From contig NZ_CADFGE010000009.1 in the NCBI RefSeq assembly GCF_902833645.1, positions 186,001 through 250,000 of the forward strand: a stretch of 64,000 nt of DNA. The letters are read 5' to 3'. The translations under genes and the position numbers were made by a program. The notes beneath the pieces were generated by a model. That model did not search any database. It saw only the letters and a list, made by a program, of their open reading frames with translations, and was not told where the DNA came from. The stretch's first letter is position 1, and the number at the start of each line of letters is the position of its first letter. Below are positions 1 through 6,980 of this stretch, piece after piece. The DNA is from Paraburkholderia fungorum (GTDB taxonomy: Bacteria > Pseudomonadota > Gammaproteobacteria > Burkholderiales > Burkholderiaceae).

Positions 1-707
1 TGATGAAGGTCGCGTCGACAAACCGACCCGAGACCCATCAACGAAGGCGGCGCCAGCCACGCGTGCCGGTCCCAAACCTCCATCGTCAGATCGAGGCTCC
101 TCAGGTAATCGTCGAGTTCCCAGCCTTGGCAAATCGGTACCGGCGGCTTGAGATCGTTCGCGATTGTCACCGCTCGGACACCCTCTCGCGCGTAGTCCAC
201 TTGCCATCTCTCGATGATCTGGAGGAGCGATTCGAGCATCGTTGCCGTCGCCCGGATACGCCAGTCAGTGTCGATTCCGTCGTTCGTCGCCTCCGGCTCG
301 CAGCAAAGGTCCATGCTGCTGTACCAGGTTGGACGAAGCAGAAACGCGAGTTCGAGGTAAGCCGCATACGACCAGGGATAGATACCGCCGACACCCGACT
401 GCTTGCCCTTTGACTTGAAGTTCATCATCGCAATGAACCCGGCCGAGTCCAGCGCGACGTCGACGTCCTGAAGCGGTGTACTGCCCGGCAGGTCAAAGCG
501 TCCCGTTTTATGGTTGAAGAATGCGTTCGCCGACACCATCACTGGATAGCCGCTCGCGAACGCATGAATCGCAAGCTTGCCACCACGGTGAGGAATGCCG
601 GTGCGCATTACCAGATCGTCGCCTATAGGTGCGTTGAGTTGTCTGTCCGGAATGACGCCAACGGGTCCGAGCAAACGGTCCATCTTTGCTTCAAAGTTGC
701 TGTTCAT
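1..707 (-). CDS. DpdA-like (TGT-superfamily) protein, cut by left edge
   Basis: Open frame reading from an ATG at 705-707 off the left edge, about 235 residues visible and no stop. Near residues 80-110 it has LDSAGF followed about 20 residues later by YPWSYAAYLELA, and near the edge LGSVCRR. This pattern recalls DpdA-like proteins, relatives of tRNA-guanine transglycosylase that in known systems insert 7-deazaguanines into DNA; recall only, not a search. The start is fixed by GAGGAG, which is paired in a hairpin with CTCCTC. It has its own promoter near 913-963. A deazapurine synthesis partner is not visible here. Confidence 0.55.
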   Translation of the reverse strand, partial: MNSNFEAKMDRLLGPVGVIPDRQLNAPIGDDLVMRTGIPHRGGKLAIHAFASGYPVMVSANAFFNHKTGRFDLPGSTPLQDVDVALDSAGFIAMMNFKSKGKQSGVGGIYPWSYAAYLELAFLLRPTWYSSMDLCCEPEATNDGIDTDWRIRATATMLESLLQIIERWQVDYAREGVRAVTIANDLKPPVPICQGWELDDYLRSLDLTMEVWDRHAWLAPPSLMGLGSVCRRDLH

Positions 708-713
708 GTGGAT

Positions 714-749
714 CTCCTCATGCCCGAGGTGGGCTGATAAACCGAGGAG
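714..749 (-). promoter_or_regulatory. Shine-Dalgarno-sequestering hairpin (DpdA-like gene)
   Basis: On the minus strand CTCCTC (744-749) pairs with GAGGAG (714-719), enclosing a second stem GCCC/GGGC. The start codon follows about 6 nt after GAGGAG. Both arms differ from the usual CTCCTTTT/AAAAGGAG but still pair. Confidence 0.7.
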
Positions 750-912
750 CGCGCGGCTCTGTGTAGCCGGAAGGGCTAGGCGGAACGCGTGCGACGAACG
801 AGCGGAACCGATTGACGGTTGACGACAACGCGTGGGTGAGGATGGTGATCGGCCAGAGGGGCCAAAGAGACTTTCGGATGCGCGGGCGACTGGTTGACCC
901 GGAATGATGAAA

Positions 913-963
913 TGCCGATCAAACGGCTGAGAGGATGATAGCCGGACGGGGCGACCGGCGCAA
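913..963 (-). promoter_or_regulatory. Sigma-70-like promoter with 5'-end hairpin
   Basis: Minus strand: TTGCGC (958-963), 17 bp, TATCAT (935-940), 6 nt, then AGCCG tttgat CGGCA (913-928). The mRNA would start at or next to this hairpin. It drives the DpdA-like gene through a leader of about 220 nt (708-928) in which I see no other gene. Confidence 0.7.
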
Positions 964-992
964 TGTTCAGCACGAGTCCGTGAGTTGTAGGT

Positions 993-1020
993 GGCCCACC
1001 AGTCGTGAGACTGGCAGGCC
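993..1020 (-). terminator. Hairpin after the 78-aa gene
   Basis: CCAGTC-gtga-GACTGG extended by GGCC/GGCC lies just past the stop of the gene at 1029. It has no clear U tract, so termination is a guess. Confidence 0.35.
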
Positions 1021-1028
1021 GGAACTAC

Positions 1029-1265
1029 TTACAGGCTCGGGGCGACATTGTGAATGTCGACCAATCCGTTGAACACCAGGTGCCGATCGCGCTCCTGATT
1101 TTCTTCGTCGAACCTGATAGCTGCTAAACCGTCGCTCCAGAGGTGAACAACGCGTCCCTCATGAAGCTTGGGTGGGCTCGCGAGCACGTCTTGGACAACG
1201 ACGCGCTGCTGTTCCGAAATACGACGGAGACTCTTTACTCGGACGGCTTCAGTTTGCGTATTCAT
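1029..1265 (-). CDS. Small hypothetical protein (78 aa)
   Basis: A 78-residue soluble protein that I do not recognise. It begins MNTQTEAVRVKSL, is moderately charged and has no signal peptide or membrane segment. The ATG is preceded by AAAAGGAG, which forms the 3' arm of a Shine-Dalgarno hairpin, and by a shared-type promoter near 1366-1416, so this is a real, separately transcribed gene despite its size. The N-terminal MNT recurs in many genes of this window that carry the same leader. Confidence 0.75.
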   Translation of the reverse strand: MNTQTEAVRVKSLRRISEQQRVVVQDVLASPPKLHEGRVVHLWSDGLAAIRFDEENQERDRHLVFNGLVDIHNVAPSL

Positions 1266-1270
1266 GGCTT

Positions 1271-1303
1271 CTCCTTTTGTGCCTAAAAGGCGGGTTAAAG
1301 GAG
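1271..1303 (-). promoter_or_regulatory. Shine-Dalgarno-sequestering hairpin
   Basis: Minus strand: CTCCTTT, aacc, CGCC-ttttag-GGC, ac, AAAAGGAG, about 6 nt before the ATG at 1265. The ribosome site is in the 3' arm. Confidence 0.8.
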
Positions 1304-1365
1304 TCGGCGCCTAAGCGCACTGTTGAAGTTCAATCCTCAAAGGTGCACTCGAATTTCAATGTGAA

Positions 1366-1416
1366 TGCCGATTTAACGGCTTTGAGGACAGTAGCACGGC
1401 GCACACGTCACGACAA
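1366..1416 (-). promoter_or_regulatory. Sigma-70-like promoter with 5'-end hairpin
   Basis: Minus strand: TTGTCG (1411-1416), 17 bp, TACTGT (1388-1393), 6 nt, AGCCG ttaaat CGGCA (1366-1381). It is followed by a leader of about 100 nt and the 78-aa gene. Confidence 0.75.
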
Positions 1417-1493
1417 GCCAATGGCGGCAACGACAACGTCAAGCGGCCCCGCGTTCCGAGTGCGAAGCTCTGCAGTGCGTGATCTCGACCAGA

Positions 1494-1802
1494 TCACCCC
1501 AACCGATCATCGGGGGGCTTACGGTAGTGCAACGTCACGGTCGAGTCGACTGCATACTTTGCCGCGTCGGTCGGCGACATCGGGGCAATCAGCCACGTGC
1601 CCCCGCCTCCGCGCTGCGACGAGAAGCCGACGAGCAGCGCGTCTTCCGCCAGCTTGCTACCCAAATAAGCGCGTGTATCACCCGGCCTCGGGCAAACCGT
1701 CTCGGCCGGCTCGTTCTGGTAGACGTACATCGTCATCGAATGCCCGTACCCGCCAATGTCGACTTCGGGCGCCTCGTGTTGGCCGCAGAACTTGGTGTCC
1801 AT
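1494..1802 (-). CDS. Hypothetical protein (102 aa)
   Basis: Not recognised. The reading frame is open further upstream to 1889, but the upstream part (MHSFSGKAPFPEQ...) has no ribosome site; the ATG at 1802 has GGAG about 11 nt before it and begins MDTKFCGQHEAPE. The protein is neutral, with a Gly-rich patch (SSQRGGGGTW) near the middle and no signal peptide. It lacks the hairpin leader of its neighbours and may be transcribed separately. Confidence 0.55.
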   Translation of the reverse strand: MDTKFCGQHEAPEVDIGGYGHSMTMYVYQNEPAETVCPRPGDTRAYLGSKLAEDALLVGFSSQRGGGGTWLIAPMSPTDAAKYAVDSTVTLHYRKPPDDRLG

Positions 1803-2275
1803 TGTGTCGCTCGCTCCATACCGCACCAATGAGGGAAGGGGACTCTGGTGCTGCTCAGGGAAGGGTGCCTTGCCTGAGAAGGAGTGCAAACGCGAGGGGG
1901 GGTATCCGGCATGCTTTGCTGGCTATCTTGTCAGCGTGATGCCAATCGAATGGCTGGGGCCAGCCTACAACAATCGATTGCCCACTTGTCGAGCTTCGTT
2001 AATTCGCAGTATCATTCGCACACGCCGTTAGGTCGGCATCAAATCCTAAGTCTGCTCCTGCATGCGTCCATGACGTCCTTCCCGCAGGGTTTCTGCAGAA
2101 AAATCAACACACATAATGCAATCAATACGTAGCGCTTCCGCTACGGCGCGCCCACGACATAGCCATCTCCCGCGCGCACGTTCGACGTTGCTGACTTCCC
2201 GTCAAGGCGGGTGCCTTCACGGGGCGATAAGCCTCAGTCATAGCCCTACGAGGCTAAAAGACCACGGAGAACAAC
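1803..2275. other. Intergenic region with promoter and leader
   Basis: No convincing gene. It holds the promoter at 1986-2038 for the plus-strand gene at 2276 and a leader of about 235 nt. Just before that gene AGCCTC pairs with GAGGCT (about 2231-2257), and a plain GGAG follows. Confidence 0.5.
1986..2038 (+). promoter_or_regulatory. Sigma-70-like promoter with 5'-end hairpin
   Basis: TTGTCG (1986-1991), 18 bp, TATCAT (2010-2015), then a hairpin CGCCG ttaggt CGGCA (2023-2038). Same architecture as the minus-strand promoters at 913, 1366 and 6133. Confidence 0.7.
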
Positions 2276-2707
2276 ATGTGCGATTCCGAATTGAAGCGTT
2301 TGTGGGTTGTTGCAGTACCGGCTGATGCGGGCGTGAAGCCGAGCAGCCTCATCTTCTTTCAGGCCACGGTCCCAACGAGCGCCCAGGTGCACGAGCGCAC
2401 TGGCGGCGCGGTGGTTTTGCCAAGTGGCGGCGTCCAGGCGCTGGACCTGACTAGCGCCGTCGGTAGCGACGCGGCGAGCTTGACCAGCCTCGACGCGTGG
2501 GCGCGTGAGGTGCTGGCGGAAGGTCTGTCCGTGCGCCCGCTGATCGAAGTGCCTCCGCACGCCTTCTCGGTGGTGCCGAGCAAGCGCGTGCACTATGGCA
2601 ACAAGGAGCAATATTTCGATGACGGCGGCTGCCTGCAAGGCGAGATCCATTACGGCCGCGACGGCCAACCGAGCCGATGGCTGATCGATCGCCGCTTCGT
2701 TCGCTAA
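2276..2707 (+). CDS. Hypothetical protein (143 aa)
   Basis: A 143-residue protein I do not recognise (MCDSELKRLWVVAVPADAG...). It has no signal peptide or membrane span, and the C-terminal third is rich in Tyr, Gly, Asp and Arg (GEIHYGRDGQPSRW). The ATG follows CGGAG by about 6 nt. It is a single-gene unit: own promoter near 1986, strong terminator at 2735. It is the only plus-strand gene among the minus-strand genes of the first 9 kb. Confidence 0.75.
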   Translation: MCDSELKRLWVVAVPADAGVKPSSLIFFQATVPTSAQVHERTGGAVVLPSGGVQALDLTSAVGSDAASLTSLDAWAREVLAEGLSVRPLIEVPPHAFSVVPSKRVHYGNKEQYFDDGGCLQGEIHYGRDGQPSRWLIDRRFVR

Positions 2708-2734
2708 TCATTCCTCTGCCTGCGGAGTTCCGCG

Positions 2735-2767
2735 AAAAGGCCCGCCGTCTCGAGCGGCGGGCCTTGT
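2735..2767 (+). terminator. Intrinsic terminator
   Basis: AAGGCCCGCCG and CGGCGGGCCTT form a near-perfect stem followed by TTGTT. It lies between convergent genes and may serve both strands, since the minus strand also ends in TTTTC. Confidence 0.7.
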
Positions 2768-2771
2768 TACG

Positions 2772-2984
2772 TCAGAGCGCCAAAACGCCTTGCTGCGGGG
2801 TCATCTCGAGTACGTACGCGACAAGGAACCGCGTCTCCATCTCCGAGTCGTGCGCGAGCGCATCGACGAAGCCAAGACTCCTCCCGAGAAAGCGCACTGC
2901 GGCGGCGCGGCCGTGATTTACCAAGCGCTGAATCGCGGCGTAGGTCGCAAACTCTTCGAAGCTCACGAACGGCGCTGGCGTCAT
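2772..2984 (-). CDS. Small hypothetical protein (70 aa), start region out of frame
   Basis: The frame has good coding character (MTPAPFVSFEEFATYAAIQ...), but its only start codon at 2984 has no ribosome site. The hairpin-borne AAAGGAC upstream places an ATG at 3006, 22 nt away in another frame; reading from there gives an Arg-rich, non-native 79-residue product. The run CTCTC just before 2984 is two bases short of joining the two frames. This is either a small indel, a sequence error or an overlapping start. Function unknown. Confidence 0.5.
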   Translation of the reverse strand: MTPAPFVSFEEFATYAAIQRLVNHGRAAAVRFLGRSLGFVDALAHDSEMETRFLVAYVLEMTPQQGVLAL

Positions 2985-3011
2985 GAGAGTAAGGAATTGC
3001 TATCATGGGTT

Positions 3012-3046
3012 GTCCTTTGACGCCCTTACAGGCAGTTGAAAAGGAC
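3012..3046 (-). promoter_or_regulatory. Shine-Dalgarno-sequestering hairpin
   Basis: Minus strand: GTCCTTTT, caact, GCC-tgtaa-GGGC, gtc, AAAGGAC. The outer base pair is G-C here instead of C-G, a compensated change. It points to the ATG at 3006. Confidence 0.7.
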
Positions 3047-3128
3047 ATGAGCGTGGGCTCGGCGAGCCGGGCGGCTGGCGGAGCCTGGGAGGAATCCACC
3101 CGGGCGAGCCGGGCGGACGATGTTGCGA

Positions 3129-3683
3129 TTAGCGCGGCAGGCGCGCTTGTGCTGCGAACCGCGGATAAGTCACGAGAGTTGCGTGGGCGAGCCGGATAGT
3201 ACGGTCGTTATTCACGAACGGAGCGATCAGGCCAAGAGACAACTCGATCAACTTCCTTCGATCCTCCAGCTTCAGCACGTAGAGCTTGTCGCCGAGACTA
3301 GCAAGTTGCCGGAGATCGCTCATCGACTTGATCACCTCGTTCTCGGCCAGCAAAAGTGCGTGCCGAGCCTTGAGAAGCGGACAGGTGTCCGGGTCTTCGC
3401 CTTCGATCGTGATCCGTTCGTCCACGCGGGCTTTCCGGCATTCCGCGAAGTAGACATCCGAATCGGCCTCGCTAATGCGATACGAGTGCTTCGGGTCGAG
3501 GATGATCTCATCCTGGCCTGGCTTAGTCGACCGGACTGCCTTGAAACGGTGCCGACTGAGGATCTCCGTTTCATAGCCGATCACGATCGCCTGAAATTCC
3601 TCTTCACACAGACGTGCGGCCAGATATGTCTCGACCGCCGCGATCATGCGAGAGGTCGGGGTAAAGGCAGATTTCGGGTTCAT
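3129..3683 (-). CDS. Hypothetical protein (184 aa)
   Basis: Unrecognised, soluble and mixed-charge, largely helical in composition. It begins MNPKSAFTPTSRMIAAVETYL; the middle has two acidic stretches, and the C-terminal half (LLLAENEVIKSMSDLRQL) could form coiled helices. The frame is open to 3800, but the ATG at 3683 is set by AAGGAG in a hairpin (3690-3724). It belongs to a minus-strand run in which each gene has its own hairpin-controlled ribosome site. Confidence 0.75.
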   Translation of the reverse strand: MNPKSAFTPTSRMIAAVETYLAARLCEEEFQAIVIGYETEILSRHRFKAVRSTKPGQDEIILDPKHSYRISEADSDVYFAECRKARVDERITIEGEDPDTCPLLKARHALLLAENEVIKSMSDLRQLASLGDKLYVLKLEDRRKLIELSLGLIAPFVNNDRTIRLAHATLVTYPRFAAQARLPR

Positions 3684-3689
3684 AGCGCT

Positions 3690-3724
3690 CTCCTTGATGC
3701 CACGGGTGTGGCGTTGAAAAGGAG
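3690..3724 (-). promoter_or_regulatory. Shine-Dalgarno-sequestering hairpin
   Basis: Minus strand: CTCCTTTT, CAACGCC, acacccGT, GGC, atc, AAGGAG, then the ATG at 3683. A close match to the consensus. Confidence 0.8.
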
Positions 3725-3812
3725 TGAGCGAGGCTCGTCCGGAGAGTACCCGGAGGAGCCGGCTAGACTGCCGGCGGGACAGGACCGAAGCCCAGTCCAT
3801 TGTTGATTCCCG

Positions 3813-4229
3813 TCAGTACGTAGCGTCCGTGATCGAGTTGACGTCCACGGAGAACTCCGTAGCTGCTTTCGCGAAGATATCGCTGAGCGAAATACTGACC
3901 ATGCGGCAAACATCGCCGTTGCGGACATGCGCCTGAGCGTAACCCGAGACGTAGCGCGATTTCTCGCTCCCGGCTTCCATGAGTACCAGCACCTCACCTT
4001 CCTTGATGTGGGGCATCAGCATTGTCGAGATATCGAATTCAACATCGTCCTCGAGCTCGTCGTCATACACGTTCGAGGGCCAGCCACCATCATCCGTTTC
4101 CGTGACGAATCCGATCCGCTCGCCCTGGTGGATGACGCGTAGATCGAAGCGCTTCGCAACCTTCTCGAGTGCCTCGACGTTTACGGGGAGGACGTAGTTC
4201 GTGCGCGCAGTTCCGTTCCAGTTTGCCAT
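3813..4229 (-). CDS. Hypothetical protein (138 aa)
   Basis: Unrecognised acidic protein beginning MANWNGTARTNYVLPVNVEALEKVAKRF. Residues about 50-70 hold an acidic block (YDDELEDDVEFD); no membrane span. The ATG at 4229 follows AAAGGAG by about 9 nt, and that site is the 3' arm of a hairpin (4239-4272). It lies in the minus-strand run 5964 to 2772, probably one transcript from the promoter near 6133-6184. Confidence 0.75.
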   Translation of the reverse strand: MANWNGTARTNYVLPVNVEALEKVAKRFDLRVIHQGERIGFVTETDDGGWPSNVYDDELEDDVEFDISTMLMPHIKEGEVLVLMEAGSEKSRYVSGYAQAHVRNGDVCRMVSISLSDIFAKAATEFSVDVNSITDATY

Positions 4230-4238
4230 TTGATGCTT

Positions 4239-4272
4239 CTCCTTTAATGCCCACAGGGCGGTGAAAAAGGAG
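4239..4272 (-). promoter_or_regulatory. Shine-Dalgarno-sequestering hairpin
   Basis: Minus strand: CTCCTTTTTC, ac, CGCCC-tgt-GGGC, att, AAAGGAG before the ATG at 4229. Confidence 0.8.
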
Positions 4273-4333
4273 TTGGTCTAAAACCCGGTTGAGCGGCACT
4301 CAGCGGGATCCGAAGACATTGCGAAAGAGGGTG

Positions 4334-4358
4334 GGGGCGCATCCTTGCGGTGCGCCCC
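4334..4358 (-). terminator. Strong intergenic hairpin
   Basis: GGGGCGCA and TGCGCCCC enclose a 9-nt loop just after the stop of the gene at 4365. There is no U tract on either strand, so it may be a processing or stability element. Confidence 0.35.
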
Positions 4359-4364
4359 TATTGT

Positions 4365-4646
4365 TCAGTTCCAGTCATCCGAACCGCCGTGATGGTGATG
4401 GCCGTGATCGAAGTACGAATCGTCTTGCGACGACTGGTTCATCGTGTCGTGAGCCCACTGGTCATGATGGTGATGGTGCTGGTACGAGTTGTCCTCGTAA
4501 TGGTTGCAATTGCAGGGGAGGTAATTTCCGCACCGAGGGCAGCGATCGAGTGCGTCCGATGCTTCTTCAGTTTGGTTCGAACCTGTCCCTGCGCGCGCAA
4601 CTGCGATCAGAAAGAACGCAATTGCGGCGGCGATGATCATGGTCAT
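4365..4646 (-). CDS. Small His-rich protein with membrane anchor (93 aa)
   Basis: The first 18 residues (MTMIIAAAIAFFLIAVARA) form a signal peptide or membrane anchor. A cysteine cluster CPRCGNYLPCNC (residues about 32-43) follows, then several His-rich stretches (QHHHHH, HGHHHH). The cysteines and histidines suggest metal binding on the outer face of the membrane; that is inference. The ATG at 4646 was chosen because GGAG lies 6 nt before it in a hairpin. No family recognised. Confidence 0.7.
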   Translation of the reverse strand: MTMIIAAAIAFFLIAVARAGTGSNQTEEASDALDRCPRCGNYLPCNCNHYEDNSYQHHHHHDQWAHDTMNQSSQDDSYFDHGHHHHGGSDDWN

Positions 4647-4650
4647 GATT

Positions 4651-4684
4651 TTCTCCTGGTGCCTCAAGGGCGTGAACAAGAGAA
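4651..4684 (-). promoter_or_regulatory. Shine-Dalgarno-sequestering hairpin
   Basis: Minus strand: TTCTC, ttgttcac, GCC-cttga-GGC, acca, GGAGAA. The arms are shifted relative to the consensus but still cover GGAG. Confidence 0.65.
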
Positions 4685-4770
4685 ATGGCATTTCCTGCCA
4701 TGCCGAACCTCGGGGTCGGGGATGGCTCGGAGGCGCCGCGCCCGAAGATGCAGACGCCGCCGGCTGATAG

Positions 4771-5400
4771 TTATGCGGCCGCAGCGAGGACTTCGCGCGA
4801 CCAGGGTTGATGTCTCGCCGGGTCGATCACGAAGTAGCCCAAATAGCCCGGTTGCTTGTACGCATCGCCATATTCCTTCTCGTCAACCAGCCAGCAGCTT
4901 TCCGGACCGTGGAGCTGGCCCTTCGGCGATCGACCGCCCGTCAGTGCTACCACGCCCACCATGCCCTTCGGCACGCGCTTGTCCCAGCTACCGTACGCTC
5001 CGGTGACGATCTGGTCGTTCTGATGTTTCTCAAAGAACGCGGCGAGGCGGCGCGTATAACTGGATTCCGGTGCCAGCTTTTCGCCAGTCCACGCTTCCCA
5101 GATATCCGGCATCCAGTCAATCAGTAGCTTGCGAGCCGCTTCCTGGCCCTTCGCATCGAAGTGCCGAGGGAACGCCAGTTCGACGATCGCCCACTCCTGA
5201 TCTTCTTCGAACCATGCACTGCCGTCACCGTCCAGATGCTGCATGGGACGCAGGCCCGCTGGCATCGCTGCTACACGTTCCGGGCTGAGCCAGTAACCGC
5301 CGTGACTTCCGGTCGTGTAGCGAACGATGCCTTCGGCAACGACGCTGATGGAATGGGGGGCACCCCAAGGGGAATGTTTCGGGTACATGGTGGTGTTCAT
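4771..5400 (-). CDS. DUF7007-type protein (209 aa)
   Basis: The N-terminal half has the pattern SPWGAPHS, VRYTTGSHGGYWLSPERVAAMP, WFEEDQEWAIVELAFP, which I recognise as the DUF7007 domain found on plasmids and phages of proteobacteria; its function is not known. The C-terminal half (residues about 120-209) does not match anything I know. No membrane segment. AAAAAGGAG before the ATG is hairpin-paired (5405-5439). It lies between two small hypothetical genes in the minus-strand run. Confidence 0.75.
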   Translation of the reverse strand: MNTTMYPKHSPWGAPHSISVVAEGIVRYTTGSHGGYWLSPERVAAMPAGLRPMQHLDGDGSAWFEEDQEWAIVELAFPRHFDAKGQEAARKLLIDWMPDIWEAWTGEKLAPESSYTRRLAAFFEKHQNDQIVTGAYGSWDKRVPKGMVGVVALTGGRSPKGQLHGPESCWLVDEKEYGDAYKQPGYLGYFVIDPARHQPWSREVLAAAA

Positions 5401-5404
5401 GATT

Positions 5405-5439
5405 CTCCTTTTTTGCCGAATCGGCCGTTGAAAAAGGAG
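5405..5439 (-). promoter_or_regulatory. Shine-Dalgarno-sequestering hairpin
   Basis: Minus strand: CTCCTTTTTC, AACGGCCGA, TTC, GGC, AAAAAAGGAG, then the ATG at 5400. Close to consensus. Confidence 0.8.
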
Positions 5440-5547
5440 AGGGCAGGAGCCCTGGAGAGACGCTCTCTTCGGGGCCTAGCAGATCATCCGGACAATGCCC
5501 GTCCCGAAGGACAGGCGCCGCCGAAAGTGACTTTTGATGCTTGCGAG

Positions 5548-5964
5548 TTATGCCGCGACAGCCGAACTGAGTTCGCGGATCATTGTTTCGGCCTTGGCAT
5601 AGCCGTATAGAACGACAGCCACAGCGACGATCCTGGCGCGTGAGGAATGCGAGATGTTGTCCTCGACCCACGTTTCCGCAGCGACAAGCGCCGATTCCTG
5701 CTCGTCGCGAGAATCGCCGGCCATGTTGGCGCACTGACTGCCCAAATGAGCCTTCAGGTCATCCACGATGGTCCACCACGTATCCTCGTCGAACTGAGTC
5801 ACGTTGGCACCGCTTTCGAGATGCTCGATCAGCGTGTCGACGCGCGGGTTCGTCAGGACTTGCTTCAGATCCGTGCGGAACTCTTGCACGGGGATCATCT
5901 GGTCGCTGAACAGAACTTCGTGCGATGTACGAATAACGCCAAAGGCTTGAAGATTGCGGTTCAT
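5548..5964 (-). CDS. Hypothetical protein (138 aa), first gene of the run
   Basis: Unrecognised protein beginning MNRNLQAFGVIRTSHEVLF, with an acidic middle (VTQFDEDTWWTIVDDLK) and a hydrophobic stretch near the end (RIVAVAVVLYGYAKAE). The open frame extends far upstream, but the ATG at 5964 has AGGAG in a hairpin. A leader of about 170 nt separates it from the promoter at 6133-6184, making it the first gene of the minus-strand run down to 2772. Confidence 0.75.
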   Translation of the reverse strand: MNRNLQAFGVIRTSHEVLFSDQMIPVQEFRTDLKQVLTNPRVDTLIEHLESGANVTQFDEDTWWTIVDDLKAHLGSQCANMAGDSRDEQESALVAAETWVEDNISHSSRARIVAVAVVLYGYAKAETMIRELSSAVAA

Positions 5965-5967
5965 GGT

Positions 5968-6009
5968 GCTCTCCTGATTGCCACGACGTGGCGGTTGAAA
6001 AGGAGAGAG
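5968..6009 (-). promoter_or_regulatory. Shine-Dalgarno-sequestering hairpin
   Basis: Minus strand: GCTCTCCTTTTCAAC, CGCCA-cgtcg-TGGC, aatc, AGGAGAGC. The outer stem is extended by GCTC/GAGC. Confidence 0.8.
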
Positions 6010-6132
6010 CGCCGCAGACACTGGCGAACCCATTTTGCATGGGGTCCGGAGTGCCGGATGGAGGTCGACGCTCAACTGAACGCGATTCAGTTGAGTGTGA
6101 AGACAGGACGGGGCTTGATGAAGTGCAAACAT

Positions 6133-6184
6133 TGCCGACCGAACGGCTGAGGCTATTCTATGTGACAGGGGCCGTGGAGTGCAA
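6133..6184 (-). promoter_or_regulatory. Sigma-70-like promoter with 5'-end hairpin
   Basis: Minus strand: TTGCAC (6179-6184), 18 bp, TAGAAT (6155-6160), 6 nt, AGCCG ttcggt CGGCA (6133-6148). It probably drives the run of six small genes that begins at 5964. The leader also contains CTCAACTGAA/TTCAGTTGAG (about 6071-6097), another stable stem. Confidence 0.75.
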
Positions 6185-6263
6185 GCACGCCGGGCCACAG
6201 TCTGGACGATTTCACTCGTGAGGTTGAGTTTGTCCAGACAAACTTTCGTTCGATGGTCGCGCC

Positions 6264-6521
6264 CTAAATACCGCATGAGGTGGATAACCCGAGACTTTGG
6301 ATCGGTTGAACTGCCACCGCCGCGATGGCGAAAGGAATGCACACAATCACCCAATTCACGGAGACGCCAAATTGCTCCCCAATGACAACGCTCTTGAAAG
6401 TCTTACCTCCGATACTCACAGTGCCCATGCCGTTACGCCGACTAGGAACTGCCGTGCCGAACAGGAGGATAGATATCATCAGATTCATCGGTGAGAAACG
6501 AAAGAAAACTATTTGCACCAT
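6264..6521 (-). CDS. Possible small membrane protein (85 aa)
   Basis: Starts 2 nt after the stop of the FlhD-like gene (TAGTAATGG), so it could be translated by coupling. It has a hydrophobic N-terminal part (MNLMISILLFGTAV) and a clear hydrophobic segment near residues 54-72 (VNWVIVCIPFAIAAVAV). No ribosome site of its own and no recognised family, so it may also be chance. Confidence 0.45.
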   Translation of the reverse strand: MVQIVFFRFSPMNLMISILLFGTAVPSRRNGMGTVSIGGKTFKSVVIGEQFGVSVNWVIVCIPFAIAAVAVQPIQSLGLSTSCGI

Positions 6522-6523
6522 TA

Positions 6524-6823
6524 CTATACGGACAAGGTCTCGTGGGGCTCGGTTTGGTGTATGACTTCCGGACCGATCTTCTCGCCGAGCGCGCGCAGGA
6601 ACTGCACGTCGTTGAACTTGAACCGGAGGATCAGTTGGGAGGTCCGCGCAAGCCTGTCCAGCTTTTCCGGCGTGTGTTTCGCCAGTGCTCGAGCAACTTC
6701 TTCAGGCAGTCCGAACGCGTCAGCTGCTACCGCGAAGTCCTCATGGAGGTAGCGGTGCAGCATCGACAGGTACGTCCGATTCAGTTGGTAAATCTCGCCG
6801 AGGATTGTTGTGTCTTGCAGCAT
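6524..6823 (-). CDS. FlhD-like transcriptional regulator (99 aa)
   Basis: The core ILGEIYQLNRTYLSMLHRYL, ALAKHTPEKLDRLARTSQ and LILRFKFNDVQFLRAL follows the helical plan of FlhD, which in enterics and Burkholderiales activates class II flagellar genes with FlhC. The family is about 110-120 residues. I chose the ATG at 6823 (GATGGA before it); the frame is open to 6940. No FlhC is seen in this window. It probably has a role in element gene expression or in altering host motility; that is inference. Confidence 0.7.
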   Translation of the reverse strand: MLQDTTILGEIYQLNRTYLSMLHRYLHEDFAVAADAFGLPEEVARALAKHTPEKLDRLARTSQLILRFKFNDVQFLRALGEKIGPEVIHQTEPHETLSV

Positions 6824-6980
6824 GCTGGTTCCATCTGCGTGGCCATGCAAGGCATAGACCCACGGTTCACGATAAAAGGCACACAGGCCGCTGAGTGAGG
6901 AGAATAGTCCGCACGGCGAAACGATTGCGTAGGAATGCAAGCCGCGGTGAGGAGGTTTTTAAAGCAAGAGTGATTTTTTA

